Below are positions 36,623 through 46,809 of a stretch of DNA of 64,000 nucleotides, in pieces. This DNA is from Galaxea fascicularis. Lineage: Eukaryota > Cnidaria > Anthozoa > Scleractinia > Euphylliidae. The notes under the pieces were generated by a model. That model saw only the letters and a list, made by a program, of their open reading frames with translations. It did no database searches and was not told where the DNA came from. The position numbers and the translations under genes were made by a program. How positions within the stretch are numbered: the stretch's first letter is position 1; the number at the start of each line of letters is the position of its first letter. The DNA is taken from NCBI GenBank assembly GCA_948470475.1, contig OX419336.1, positions 10,774,395 to 10,838,394 on the forward strand, in the 5' to 3' direction.

Positions 36623-37545
36623 TATATAAATGCGCCAGGGAAAGCAGAATTACACGGGAAAATATTTTGCAGTATATTGATAACTGCGTGTCTAATGTGC
36701 TTCAACCTCCAGCAATAAATCAACGGATTTAGAGATGAATTGAGTAGTATCATTGTCCAAAAGTAATGCTCTAGATGTTCAGTCGTTGTGTTAGGTCCGG
36801 AGATAATGACAATAATTTCTCGGCACATACGTGGCAAATAACACAACAGAAAAACTAGATAAACGTAGAATGTACCAACTGCCAACTTTACACGCTTTGC
36901 GAAATGCGGCGAGGCCCTTTCTCCATTTTGTTCGTTTTGTTGAACTTGCAAGGATTGAATTTGCTTACTGTGGCGTCGAACAGTTAAGTACATCTTGCAA
37001 TACAGTACCGCAATGATTGCAAGACAGGCGATATCAATGATGACATAGGCTTTTAGTTTTTCAGTTTTAACTGAGATCCACACTTGAAATGATGAAAGAA
37101 ATGAGCTACACACCATCATTGTTACCACAAAAACAACAACTCGCTTGTGAGTGACAAGTTCCTGGTATCTGAGGTGAAGATGAATGGCCAAGAATCTGTC
37201 CGCTGTAAGCGCCATCACACCAAAGAACGATGCATAACATAAGAAATTCATGATAATAAAAAACAGGACAATGTTTTTAAAAACAATATCGTTGGTGTTG
37301 TTATCAGTGTTGTGGTTCAAATCCATGGCAAGAATCGTGATGTAGAAAGGATGAAGCAGTAATCCAACAGAAAGATCAGAAACAGCCACGTTGAGTAGTA
37401 GTGTTTTTAAAGGCTTGGCTAGCGATGGAGTTTTTCGTATCGCGTGGATTGTAACACTGTTAAACATGATGGCGGTAAAACATAAGCAAATGTTGAATAC
37501 AATGTTGGCAGTGTACGTGGAACCAAATTCTTCGGCCTTATCCAT
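36622..37545 (-). CDS. Class A (rhodopsin-like) GPCR, orphan
   Basis: 307 residues, intronless, seven membrane helices. TM1 has FTAIMFNSVTIHAI; TM2 NVAVSDLSVGLL; TM3 ends TADRFLAIH (DRF in place of DRY); TM6 FLLCYLPRMC; TM7 NSSLNPLIYCW. The Cys usually found near the top of TM3 is absent, as in melanocortin, cannabinoid and lysophospholipid receptors. Ligand unknown. The stop codon lies at the Polinton junction: its last base is the terminal base of the element and the other two belong to the TATATA duplication. The C-terminus is 8 residues longer than in the paralog at 43193. Confidence 0.9.
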   Translation of the reverse strand: MDKAEEFGSTYTANIVFNICLCFTAIMFNSVTIHAIRKTPSLAKPLKTLLLNVAVSDLSVGLLLHPFYITILAMDLNHNTDNNTNDIVFKNIVLFFIIMNFLCYASFFGVMALTADRFLAIHLHLRYQELVTHKRVVVFVVTMMVCSSFLSSFQVWISVKTEKLKAYVIIDIACLAIIAVLYCKMYLTVRRHSKQIQSLQVQQNEQNGERASPHFAKRVKLAVGTFYVYLVFLLCYLPRMCREIIVIISGPNTTTEHLEHYFWTMILLNSSLNPLIYCWRLKHIRHAVINILQNIFPCNSAFPGAFI

Positions 37546-38324
37546 TGCAAAGAACGTTCGAACGGAGTACTAGTTGTTTAGATTTCCTGACGAGTTATAG
37601 TTGATGTATGCGCTACTGATATCAGAAAAGCGATATATACTAGTCACTCAAAATACAGTTCACCTGTCCTCGCATCGTATGCGCGGTGGCAAAGCTAAGA
37701 GTTTGCCAAAACCTGTGTAGACCAAGGCAGAAGATTGGCTAAGAATCCTTGGTTGTTTTCTCGAGTACCGTTTCTCTACAGTTTCAACTCAGTTGAAAGC
37801 AATGCGACAAAAAATCGCTGTTTTCCCAGTGTATTATAGAAGTTGTGAATAACAACTGTAGAATTAAAGAGCTGACCTGCCATGATACAGTTTTGTTAAT
37901 AAAGATGATATGCCAGACCAGAAAGTTGAATTTAACAGTTAACCCAATACTGAAGAAAACAGTAGAATATCCCTTTATGTGATACGGGAGCGTAATATCT
38001 TACTCGCAAGTGGTTTTCTTCGTTGTGAAAGTTAATCTATGATATCTATAGCTGAAAGTTTAAAGGACGGGTAAGATCACGGTATATGAAAAATATGGAA
38101 AAGCGTCTTTGATGCAGCAAAATAGAATTCATTAGTTTTCTCCAATGCTGAGAGCATTTTCACAGAACACTTGACTCGCTTTTTAGGTTTTTATATCACG
38201 TTTTATATATTTTCTGTCGTAACGATGCATAAAATGCGTTTCTTTCTACTGAAAAACGAGGCAGATAGTCAATCTAGCATGTTTCTCAAGGTCTGGTCAA
38301 ATATAAGGTACAGGATATGAAGGA
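37546..38324. other. 5' flank of the first GPCR, no gene
   Basis: Upstream sequence resembling the flanks of the other GPCR copies (for example near 44150-44340 and 49290-49720). No other feature supported. Confidence 0.5.
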
Positions 38325-38565
38325 GGCAGGATGGCCGAGTGGTTGAAATCCCGCTCTGGCCACTAGCTGGAGCTGTTCTGGGTAAGTGCCTGGTGCAACT
38401 CCTCGGTCATCATTGTAAATAGCCAACTGGTCTGCCTCCCGCCAGTTGGGATTCTTAACTCTGTTGTTCTCATTTGTATTATTTGTTTCATTGGCCCTGA
38501 AAAGCCCCTATAGGGGAGTGATCAATTAAGTATTTATTATTAATTTTTTTGTATCGACTCTACTT
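38325..38565 (+). mobile_element. tRNA-derived SINE, second family
   Basis: Begins with GGATGGCCGAGTGGTTGAAA, a Leu/Ser-tRNA-type A box, continues with a family body (CCTATAGGGGAGTGATCAAT) and ends in an AT-rich tail. Confidence 0.55.
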
Positions 38566-38679
38566 AAACAGCTCTAACTTCACTTGAATTCATCACTACA
38601 AGCAGTTGCTTTTGTTTGTTGTGAATACATTTAAGGCCGGGCTATTTATTTAAATATTGCTGTAATCCAACATTAACAT

Positions 38680-38840
38680 CAGAAACAACCAGGTAAGGAG
38701 TTTTGGTGACAAGGAAGTGTTTCCTATCGCGCGGAGTGTGATCCTGTTCAACAGGACGGCACTCTGAAAACATAAGAAATAACCTTTAAAGACACAGCGA
38801 ATTTCGTGGGATGGAATTCGTCAGTTTTCCCCATTGCTTA
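38680..38840 (-). pseudogene. GPCR 5'-end relic
   Basis: Nucleotide similarity to the N-terminal coding region of the GPCR genes (the GTGTTTCCTATCGCG stretch and ATAAGAAATAACC). No open frame remains. A sister relic lies at 50965-51165. Confidence 0.45.
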
Positions 38841-39870
38841 AAACGTTTTTAAAGAATTCTTGACGTAACACTTTCCAGAAGTCGCTTTCTAGTTTAAATA
38901 ATGAAGCGAAATCTTGATATCCGTTAGTTATAAAATGCACAAAAAATTGCGTGAGGCAGATAAGTAATCTATGGTGATTCACAAGGTCTAGTTTAATATA
39001 TTCTACACATATACCTAGATTCTACGTTTACAGTTGTAACTTCACCTAAATCCATCATAACAAGCAATTGCTTTTGTTTGCTGTGTATACGTTTAAGGCC
39101 TGGCTTATTAACCTGAAACAGATGGTTACAGACCTCCACCGTGAGTGGTCCCCACAAAGACGATTGAAAGAGGGCAGAAATGCCACTTTTCTAACGACGA
39201 CTACGAGGGACAGCGGAATATCACCAATAATAATCAAAAATGTTAAAGCTGATTTCAAGTTTATTTAAAGCCGTAAACCTATTTAGCTCACCAAGAAAAA
39301 GGCCAAACGGTAAGCCGTTTTTACTGAAATGTTAACCGTGACTAAGGGTCGTAACGCTCGAAACGTTAGCTTTTTGAATCTCTGAACGGCTGCTAATAAA
39401 AGCGAAATTTTGTTTAAACACAAGGAAGAGGGTCTCAATGGGGCTAACCGATGGCCGTCAAACGTCCAAAAAGGTAATCATTAGGCGTGAAAATGACAAT
39501 AAAGTATCCGTTGCCCTTGGAAAAAAATTAAAAGCGCTAAGCGGGTTTTTTTTTTTTTTTTGAAAAGTGGAATAGAGAGTATCTGAGACTTTAAGAGACT
39601 TCAGAGCACTCGAGACACCGTTTTACCTCCTTTGCAGTCTACTCCCTGACGTCTGACAGAGTCTCCTTCCCGCTAGGCTAGCTTGTCTGACAAGATCAAA
39701 CTAAAATACAGATCCCAAAAAAGGAAAATATCTTATGGTTTCATTTTCAACAAGGGACTCGGTAAAGTTAACCGTGAATGAAAATTAATAACCGTTAGCC
39801 ATGAAGAGAGATATTTTTTATCCGTTAGTGTTAACCCCTTCCCTCCCTCTCCTCTCCAGGAACGTGTTTT
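38841..39870. other. Duplicated GPCR flank; no gene
   Basis: Contains blocks (such as GCAATTGCTTTTGTTTGCTG near 39062) that recur at 50.9 and 53.2 kb, and a T-run near 39546. No coding feature supported. Confidence 0.45.
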
Positions 39871-40067
39871 TATCACCCAACTAGTGGACTAATGCAAATC
39901 CTACATTTTGATTGGCTACGCTACGTATACTAGAGGACTATTGGTAATAGTCCTCGAGTAGCAATCGAGCGTGACGCTTTCTTACGTTTTATTCCCAAAT
40001 AAATATTTCTTCAACTTGCATTTGCTAACTTTATTATTGCCTTTTCTGTCCGACTAGTTGGGTGATA
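39871..40067. mobile_element. MITE with TATCACCCAACTAGT termini
   Basis: 197 bp with inverted ends TATCACCCAACTAGTGGAC and GTCCGACTAGTTGGGTGATA. An internal hairpin (AGGACTATTGGTAATAGTCCT) is present. No coding capacity. Confidence 0.6.
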
Positions 40068-40093
40068 CTAAAATAATTAGACCCTTCACCCTC

Positions 40094-40153
40094 AAGGGCC
40101 ATGGGTCAATAGCCGATTCGGCTTCTCCTGATGGGCTATTGACCCGTGGCCCT
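40094..40153. repeat. Long hairpin
   Basis: AAGGGCCATGGGTCAATAGC and its near-perfect inverse GGCTATTGACCCGTGGCCCT, separated by about 18 bases. Possibly the end of a repeat element. Confidence 0.6.
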
Positions 40154-40892
40154 TGTGAGCTACGGGATTAATTGTTAATCATCATTCAGTTAGCAAACCG
40201 TCAACGGTTCCAGTCGGACATCCAATGAAGTCACACGGATGTAAACGCAGTTCCTAAAAAAACGGCTTGGATGAGGAAAACGATAATTTTTTTAACTCTA
40301 CTTAAAATTACAAAAGATACAGACTAAAAATTAGCATAAGCAAATAGTAAGATCAAATGAAAAGGAAATACATGTAAACTATAATATCAATCTAGGGAGA
40401 GACTTGGGAAAATCCAAGTAGCATGGTCTAATCCAGTGGATGATGTCAATGAACTATATGATTTGCACGCGACAGAACATCCCCCTGGGAAATTTTCAAC
40501 TTATATAATTGGTAGTCAGGCCCTTCACGGACACGCTGTCCAACAAAGGGATCGACGAGAATTGTAAGTATCTGCTTTCTCTGGCGTTTTGTAATTTACT
40601 TGAACTTGTTTCTTTCTTTCTCATTTATTTTAGTTTGACTATATAAAAAATATATAGTGCAAGCCGAATAAAGTTGTAAAAATCCCGAACAAGTTCTTCG
40701 TTGAAGTTTATCAGAGAAGCACCTCCAAGTTCAAAACGTAACACTATAATTTAAACATAAAAAGAGTAAAAAGTTCATTTAGTTTCAGATAACTACCAGG
40801 TGGAGTAGTCTGAAATGTTAGCCGTCTCCTCCCCCTAACCCACCCGGGGGCGCGGTCGAATTCAGACGTCTCTCTCGTCCGCACCCCCTAAT
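40154..40892. other. No feature recognised
   Basis: No coding region, RNA gene or repeat boundary that I can support. Confidence 0.4.
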
Positions 40893-42377
40893 AAGGAACT
40901 TAAGCATCGACGACGGCGACGGCGATGAAAACCTCATTTCAAAATGTTACTTCTCGTTTCTGTAGCTTTTTCGCGATTATTCCAATTTGTTTAACTTGGA
41001 AAATGCTGGCGAACTATCCAGGGACTAAGTTGTAATGAACAAATCAAAATAAGGAAAAACAACAACAACAAATTTGCTCTCACAAGTTGACGTTCTTTAG
41101 TAAACATGAAATTTGGTCATTTCACGTTGTTGTTTGCAGAACACGGGAAAGAAGTGTACCAAAATGTAAACGCACGTACATGCAGAGCGATTGTTTTTGC
41201 TCATTAAAGGACCACGCTCAACCATGAGCCATTGCGCGCGAGCGCTTTCATCGGCGCCATTTTCTGTATGACAGAAAATACGATTCTACGATAGGTGAAC
41301 TTCCATCTGGCTCCATCGGCCGTATTATCTGCTTACGTTAGTTGTGATATTTGTGAATAGCTTTTTTAACATTTAATTCGCGGATTTGTATAGTTATTTC
41401 TTTGTTATTATCGTATGAAGTTCTGAATGAAGCCGCCAGTTGAAAAGAGGTCGCCGGCCGAGGCCAGAGGACCGACATATTGTTTGGCTTTCCTACATTT
41501 AAGCTATGGAACGACAGGAAACAAGTTTCTGGGTTCGCAAATAATTCAAACAGCGAAATTTGCTTTGGTCCTACATGGATTTATGCTCAGTTGTATCGAT
41601 GAGAGCAGATCTTCTTAAGCAAAACGAGCTCGTTTGCAGGATTCATCCGCCATTTATAACGCGATTTCATGTAAGTGCTTATCAGTTTGTATTATCACTT
41701 GGCTTTCTTATTCTGTAATAATTACCGTTGTCAAGTGTTGTAAAACCCAATAAAACATAGTCCTGCGATTTTGTGTCGCTCAAATGCACTGCTTGGAGGA
41801 GGTTGACGTTGATTTATCACAACTTCTTTATTATTCTTACACGGCTTTGAAATGCTGCCACATACACAACTCGCCGAGCATCTCTGCGCACACATCCCCG
41901 ATATTTTCCTGTTTTTCGACTGCATGTATTCTTGCACTAGCAGATCTATACAGAGTGGAGAGCAACGCAAATTCTTAGTCGTTTATATCCAACAAATCGC
42001 TAATCAAAACTCGACATACGCGCTCCTTCATTGATTGCATCTCACCACTCTACTTGGAAGAGCTTGAGTAGGCCACGCTTCCTCGTGATCAGTGTTCTCT
42101 GGGCGAGCTATAGGAGAGCTGTAACGGTTAACAGGTCTTTTTTCATAACCCAAATCACTATTGTCGCCAGTAACATCGAAGGAACGTTCCTCCTGTCCTT
42201 CGATCGTTCGATTTTTCTCCCACGTGTTCTTATGAGTCTTACGCGACGGCCGATTTCCCGGATGATAACATCAACAGAGGCGCGCAATGATTCTTGGTTG
42301 AACGTGGCCCTTTAAGCCTATTGTTTTGTGGCGTTTTGGTTGCCGTTGCCGTCGTCGATGCTTAAGTTCCCTCATTG
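40893..42377. mobile_element. Outer DNA element with about 40-bp TIRs
   Basis: Left end AGGAACTTAAGCATCGACGA and right end (inverse) AGGGAACTTAAGCATCGACG. It belongs to the same broad MITE family as 51568-51937 (GGGAG..TTAAGAAACGAGGACG). A second element is inserted within it at 41208-42311. Confidence 0.6.
41208..42311. mobile_element. Nested TTAA-flanked DNA element
   Basis: 1,104 bp with TIRs AGGACCACGCTCAACCA and (inverse) AGGGCCACGTTCAACCA, flanked by TTAA at 41204-41207 and 42312-42315. TTAA duplication is typical of piggyBac-type transposition. The relative at 51.6 kb shows the uninterrupted target (GGCTTAATCAGC). No transposase frame seen, so non-autonomous. Confidence 0.6.
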
Positions 42378-42437
42378 TAGAAGACGGTATCATCGGCAAG
42401 GAGGCGTAGCTGTGAACTTGCTACATTTGAAATATAG

Positions 42438-42749
42438 TCAATAAATAATAGGAAGAGGGTTGGCCCCAGGACGGAACTCTGTGGGACCGGAAGTAACCGA
42501 GGTAGTGGTGGAATGGGCACCGTTGACAACTGTAAATTGGGTTTGGTTTTGGAGAAAAGCTGCGATCCAAACTAGCGATTTTCCGCTAATACCATACTGG
42601 GCTAATTTGTGTGTCAGTTTCTTATGGGAAACTTTGTCGAAGGCCTTCGAGAAATCCAAAAGAAGGTCGTCAACTTGGCCATGTTGATTTACAATAGTTG
42701 CCCAGTCGTGGAAGATCAGAACCAGTTTGGTTTCAGACTCACCTAACAT
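42438..42749 (-). pseudogene. LINE reverse transcriptase fragment
   Basis: VDDLLLDFSKAFDKVSHKKL is an RT motif of LINE type. The GVPQGSVLGP motif region is corrupted (SGPTEFRPGANPL) by a frameshift. About 100 codons remain. Confidence 0.65.
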
Positions 42750-43192
42750 CCATTGAAAACAGTATGAAATGGAGATGATTTTCCTGTTGGGAACTGTTCA
42801 GTCGAATGTACACAACATCAATCTTAACTTCATTTGAATTTATGATTTATTCATGCGCGCTACTGGTCACGTGCGAACGCACTTTCATTTGACCGTTTCA
42901 TCATGTCCTTCCCAATAATGTTCCTTCTTGTATCTACAGCAATATTCAAATTTCAGTATAAAGCATTAATGCCACCGACTTTTGGCTGTTTTGTTCTTGT
43001 TGTTGTTGTTTATTTTTTACTTGATTTTGAGTCAATTTGGCCAAGTTTTAGGGGCGTTGGAGAATCAAGAGAGCCAAGAGGGCTGATCCAAGAGAGAGGC
43101 CTTGACCTAATTCGAGCATTTATCTCTCAAACTGCCTCAGCAACGTCAGCGGCGTCAGGATGATAAATATTTATACTCCAGGTGGAATAGTA
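42750..43192. other. 3' flank of the second GPCR
   Basis: The stretch near 42960-43160 is similar to 54580-54780 downstream of the fourth GPCR copy, so the duplication unit includes the 3' flank. No gene. Confidence 0.5.
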
Positions 43193-44098
43193 TTAATTGT
43201 AACACGGAAAAATATTTTGCAGTCTCTTGAGGACAGCGTGTCGAATGTGCCTCATCTTCCAGCAATAAATCAACGGATTTAGAGACGAATTGAGTAGTAC
43301 CATTGTCCAGAAGTAAATAGTTAGATGTTCAGTAGTCGTGTTAGGTCCAGAGATAATAACAGCAATTTCTAGGCATGTACGGGGCAAATAACACACCAGA
43401 CACACTAGACAAACGTAGTATGTGGCAACCGCCAGCTTTATACCCCTTGCGATATTCAACGAAGTGATCTCTGCATTCTGTTCATAGTTTTGTTGAAATT
43501 GCAAGGATTGAATTTGATGTTTGTGACGTTGAACAGTTAGATAGATCTTGTAGTAGAGTACAGTATTAACTACAAGACAGAATATCTCAACAGTAGCGTA
43601 AATAAGTCTTGCAATATCGACCGAGACCCAACGCCCAATACATACATGTACAGCAAATGCAGAAAGAGCGACAACAACAAGAACGATGGCAACAACGACG
43701 GCATTAACTCGCTTGCGAGTCACAAGCTCTTGGTATCTCAGATGAAGATGAATGGCCAAGAATCTGTCCGCTGTTAAGGCCATCACACCAAAGAAAGATG
43801 TATAGCCTAAGAAATTAGCAATGACATCAAAAGCGGCGGCCGTGGCATTGTTTTCAGTATGATGGTTCAATGCCATGGCAAGAACCGCGATGTATAAAGG
43901 ATGAACCAGTAATCCAACACTAAGATCAGAAACAGCCAGGTAGAGGAGCAATGCTCTCAAAGGATTGGCTAGCGATGATGTGTTTCTTATCGCGTGGATT
44001 GTAATACTGTTTAACATGATGGCAGTAAAACATAAGAAAACGTTGAATACAATGTTAGCACAGGTGTCCCTGGAATTTAAGTGTTCGTTCTCTTTCAT
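43193..44098 (-). CDS. Class A GPCR, orphan, paralog
   Basis: 301 residues, intronless and intact. Motifs: NSITIHAI in TM1, YLAVSDLSVGLLVHP in TM2, TADRFLAIHLHLRY after TM3, CLVCYLPRTC in TM6, NSSLNPLIYCWKMRH in TM7. N-glycosylation sites NNAT in the first outer loop and NTTT before TM7. Like its neighbour it lacks the TM3 disulphide Cys. Close to the gene at 36622-37545 along its whole length, with a different TM4-TM5 region. Ligand unknown. Confidence 0.9.
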   Translation of the reverse strand: MKENEHLNSRDTCANIVFNVFLCFTAIMLNSITIHAIRNTSSLANPLRALLLYLAVSDLSVGLLVHPLYIAVLAMALNHHTENNATAAAFDVIANFLGYTSFFGVMALTADRFLAIHLHLRYQELVTRKRVNAVVVAIVLVVVALSAFAVHVCIGRWVSVDIARLIYATVEIFCLVVNTVLYYKIYLTVQRHKHQIQSLQFQQNYEQNAEITSLNIARGIKLAVATYYVCLVCLVCYLPRTCLEIAVIISGPNTTTEHLTIYFWTMVLLNSSLNPLIYCWKMRHIRHAVLKRLQNIFPCYN

Positions 44099-44683
44099 TA
44101 CAAAGAAAGTTCTAGCAGAACACTCGGTTGTAAGTTTCCAGACGGGTAATTGATATCGGCAAAGTGATGGCCGGGATAAGCAAAATACTGTTCACCTGTC
44201 CACGTATCGGATGCGCGGATGATAAAGACAAGAGTTCGCCAAAATCTACTGAGGTAGACCAAGCAATAAGGTTCAACAAGAATCGCTGGTTGGTTTCTAT
44301 AGGTTGCGTTTATCTATAATTTTAACTTTCTTAAAACCAATGCAACAAGGAAGCGCAGTATTTCCAGTGCATTCCTGCGCCGTGCAGTCTCGGCAGTCGC
44401 TGTGGATGCCGTCAATTCCTGCTGTATTGTGAAATCAGCCGCCTTGACATATCTTTATATTTGTAGAAAGATGATGTGCCAGACCACAAAGCTGAATTTA
44501 ACTGTTGACCCAGTAGGGAAACAGAATATTCCTTTATGTGATGCTGCCGCGCAATTAGTTCGCAGGTGCTTTATCTATCATGTGAAAACGTATGGCGCGT
44601 TATCGGTGTCAAAATTATGTTTGTCATTTAATTATGTGTTTTGTATTGACATTAAAATGTTCATTGTGAACTTAACCTCGGCA
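44099..44683. other. 5' flank of the second GPCR
   Basis: Resembles the 5' flanks of the other GPCR copies. No other gene supported. Confidence 0.45.
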
Positions 44684-44955
44684 TCATGATGTTCGTCTTG
44701 ATGTTATGATATTCGTCATGACATTATGATGTTCGTCTTGACATTAAGATGTTCGTCATGACATGATGTTCGTCATGACATTATGATGTCCGTCTTGACA
44801 TTATGATGTCCGCCTTGACATTATGATGTTCATCTTTACATTAAGATGTTCGTCTTTAGATTAAGATGTTCGTCATGGCATTACGATGCTGGTCGTGACA
44901 CTGCGATGTTCGTCTTGATATTATGATGTTCGTCATGATGATGTTGGTCTTGATA
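44684..44955. repeat. Minisatellite, about 20-bp unit
   Basis: About 13 diverged units of the type ATGATGTTCGTCTTGACATT in tandem. Unit length varies slightly (15-21 bp). Confidence 0.85.
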
Positions 44956-45028
44956 GCATGCACTGTGCGCCGAATTCCCGCCAGAGACAGTCACGTGGGT
45001 ATTCAAAACTAAAGTAACTGCTACTGTT

Positions 45029-45430
45029 GAGTTATGGCAGGCCTTAATATCAAGAACAGAACGCTTGCTTGGAGATGTGCAAAGGCAGCTTGATATTAAC
45101 ACTTGTGACAGTGAAACTTTAGATGGACTGTGTTTTCGTGGTGAACAGCTGGCGAGGCAAATAGCCAGCCTTGTAACAGGCAATGTTGTAAATTTAAGTG
45201 TATTGAGTCACGTCCTGTTTGCCTACGAGAAATTGATTCTCTGCTCTCAGCAAATTGAAGATGAGGAAATGGGTTACACAGCAGGCGTGGCTTGCTGCGG
45301 TAACCGTGAAAGACCGTCTTACCAGACGAGCCGAGAACAACTTGTATTTCTACTCAGAGAACGATTTACAAGAAGGGAAATTGCCGACATGTTACGTGTC
45401 TCCCTTAGGGTATCCGGTCACTTCGTTCCA
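45029..45430 (+). pseudogene. Fragment of an HTH-containing transposon-like gene
   Basis: An open stretch reads ELWQALISRTERLLGDV ... YQTSREQLVFLLRERFT then RREIADMLRVSLR, a helix-turn-helix-type segment like those at the start of integrase-domain proteins common in fish and coral genomes (from memory). It then runs into simple repeats, so only a 5' part remains, and no clear start codon is in frame. Confidence 0.4.
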
Positions 45431-45525
45431 TGGTCAGATCGTTCCAAGTCAGATCGTTCCACAATATAGTCAGGTCGTTCCACATTAAAAGTCAGATCGT
45501 TCCACGAAAAAGTCAGATCTATATT
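45414..45525. repeat. Short tandem repeat, GTCAGATCGTTCCAC type
   Basis: About five units, spaced by short A-rich linkers, between 45414 and 45525. Confidence 0.65.
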
Positions 45526-45639
45526 ACGATATAGAATGTTTACACGTTCAGATCGATTCATGTTCATGTGGGTTTACCGTCAGTTGAAAGACAATGTCCA
45601 TCAGTTTATTTATATTCGATTCATACCAATCTGCGCTAG

Positions 45640-45812
45640 TAGCTGACAGCAAAACCAATTTGTTGTGGTTTGACGCATGTTTGCAGCAACAGCTTTTAAC
45701 TCGACTGAAATAAATTCGACGTTTGAAACTACTGCTATAGTCGTGCCACTGTCGGGTCGAATTCAATTTAGTTCGACACGGCAGTGGCGCGACGTTTGAA
45801 ACAGGCCTAATT
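45640..45812. mobile_element. Truncated MITE related to 2091-2349
   Basis: Shares the GCGACGTTTGAAACAGGCCT terminus and interior blocks (TTGACGCATGTTTGCAGC) with the element at 2091-2349; the left end is missing. Confidence 0.5.
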
Positions 45813-46302
45813 CGACTCAAGCAACACCCGCCTATTTTTTAGTAAGACCCAAGCGCAAAGTGAGAACTTATGTTAATTCGAGGTGAGAATTTTAAGTCAT
45901 TGTGCGTCGAACAGGTTTACCGTCAAATGGAAGACTCATCAAGAATTCTACGTCCATGTTTGTTTGTTTATATTTTAGACGTTTATATTCGTTCATACCA
46001 ATCTGAAAAATACACGAAATCCTTAAATACAAATTGACTTAAAGGAACCCCTTAACGCCTAACGTACTGGTAATTGTTTTATGCTCAACCAACATCCGCC
46101 TTTTTTTTTATAAGACCCACGCGCAAAGTGTGAACTTATGTTAATTCGAGGTGAGAATTTTAAGTCATTGTGCGTCGAACAAGTTTACCGTCAAATGAAA
46201 GACTCATCAAGAACTTTACGTCTGTGTTTGTTTATATTCGTTCATACCAATCTGAAAAATACACGAAATCCTTAAATATAAATTGACTTAAAGGAACCCC
46301 CC
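45813..46302. other. Local tandem duplication, no gene
   Basis: The block around 45875-46025 (GAGGTGAGAATTTTAAGTCA ... CATACCAATCTGAAAAATAC) repeats at 46145-46290. No gene. Confidence 0.55.
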
Positions 46303-46545
46303 TCAGGACGTGGTCAGCTGCCCATGTACATCCTCGTCCAGCTCCTTCACAGGGAAGCTCGTCTCACCGCCCTGCAGATCCGTCTTGTTTCTGACAAGAA
46401 GCTCAAGCGCATACAGCGTCTCAAGTACCGCCAGTTGCAGTCGAAGTTGTTTGTTTTGTGGGAGGAATTTGAAGGAAATGAACGATCTGCAAAGCAGCTG
46501 CTGAAAGCGTGCTCCTACCTCAATGGACCGAGGGGAGACAACTAA
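46303..46545 (+). CDS. Uncharacterised ORF or exon
   Basis: The plus strand reads MYILVQLLHREARLTALQIR then LVSDKKLKRIQRLKYRQLQS, ending LNGPRGDN. It sits directly before the duplicated ORF tail at 46570. No domain recognised and the gene limits are uncertain; it may be an exon of the same gene as the next entry. Confidence 0.3.
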   Translation, partial: SGRGQLPMYILVQLLHREARLTALQIRLVSDKKLKRIQRLKYRQLQSKLFVLWEEFEGNERSAKQLLKACSYLNGPRGDN

Positions 46546-46569
46546 ATAAGAATAAGACTGCAACATTCT

Positions 46570-46809
46570 GTGGGTGGTGAAGCTGGTCCCGAAGGTTTGA
46601 CGGGTAGTGTGAGTCAAACAATCCAAGAAGGAACGCCCATGATCAAAATGCTTCGTCGTCCAGGTGAAAAACACATGTGTGTTTCCTGCTTCGAGAAATG
46701 CCACCAGAAAGTCTTCAAGAGTGTAGCCCTCTCAGTGCAGGGAAAAGCGGCTCTGGTCAATTCTGATTATACGTTAAACCGTGCCTCTTACGGAAGCGGG
46801 AAAAAATAA
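46570..46809 (+). CDS. Duplicate of the ORF tail at 600-837
   Basis: 79 residues nearly identical to the end of the ORF at 349-837 (GLTGSVSQTIQEGTPMIKML, CVSCFEKCHQKVFKS, ASYGSGKK). Upstream sequence is unrelated to that copy. Frame conservation between copies suggests coding, but the function is unknown. Confidence 0.35.
   Translation: MGGEAGPEGLTGSVSQTIQEGTPMIKMLRRPGEKHMCVSCFEKCHQKVFKSVALSVQGKAALVNSDYTLNRASYGSGKK

Noticed and set aside
38328..38400. tRNA-Leu/Ser gene
   Set aside because: Only the 5' part resembles a tRNA; the body and tail are those of a SINE.
44684..44955. CRISPR-like array
   Set aside because: Repeats are contiguous with no unique spacers and the genome is eukaryotic.
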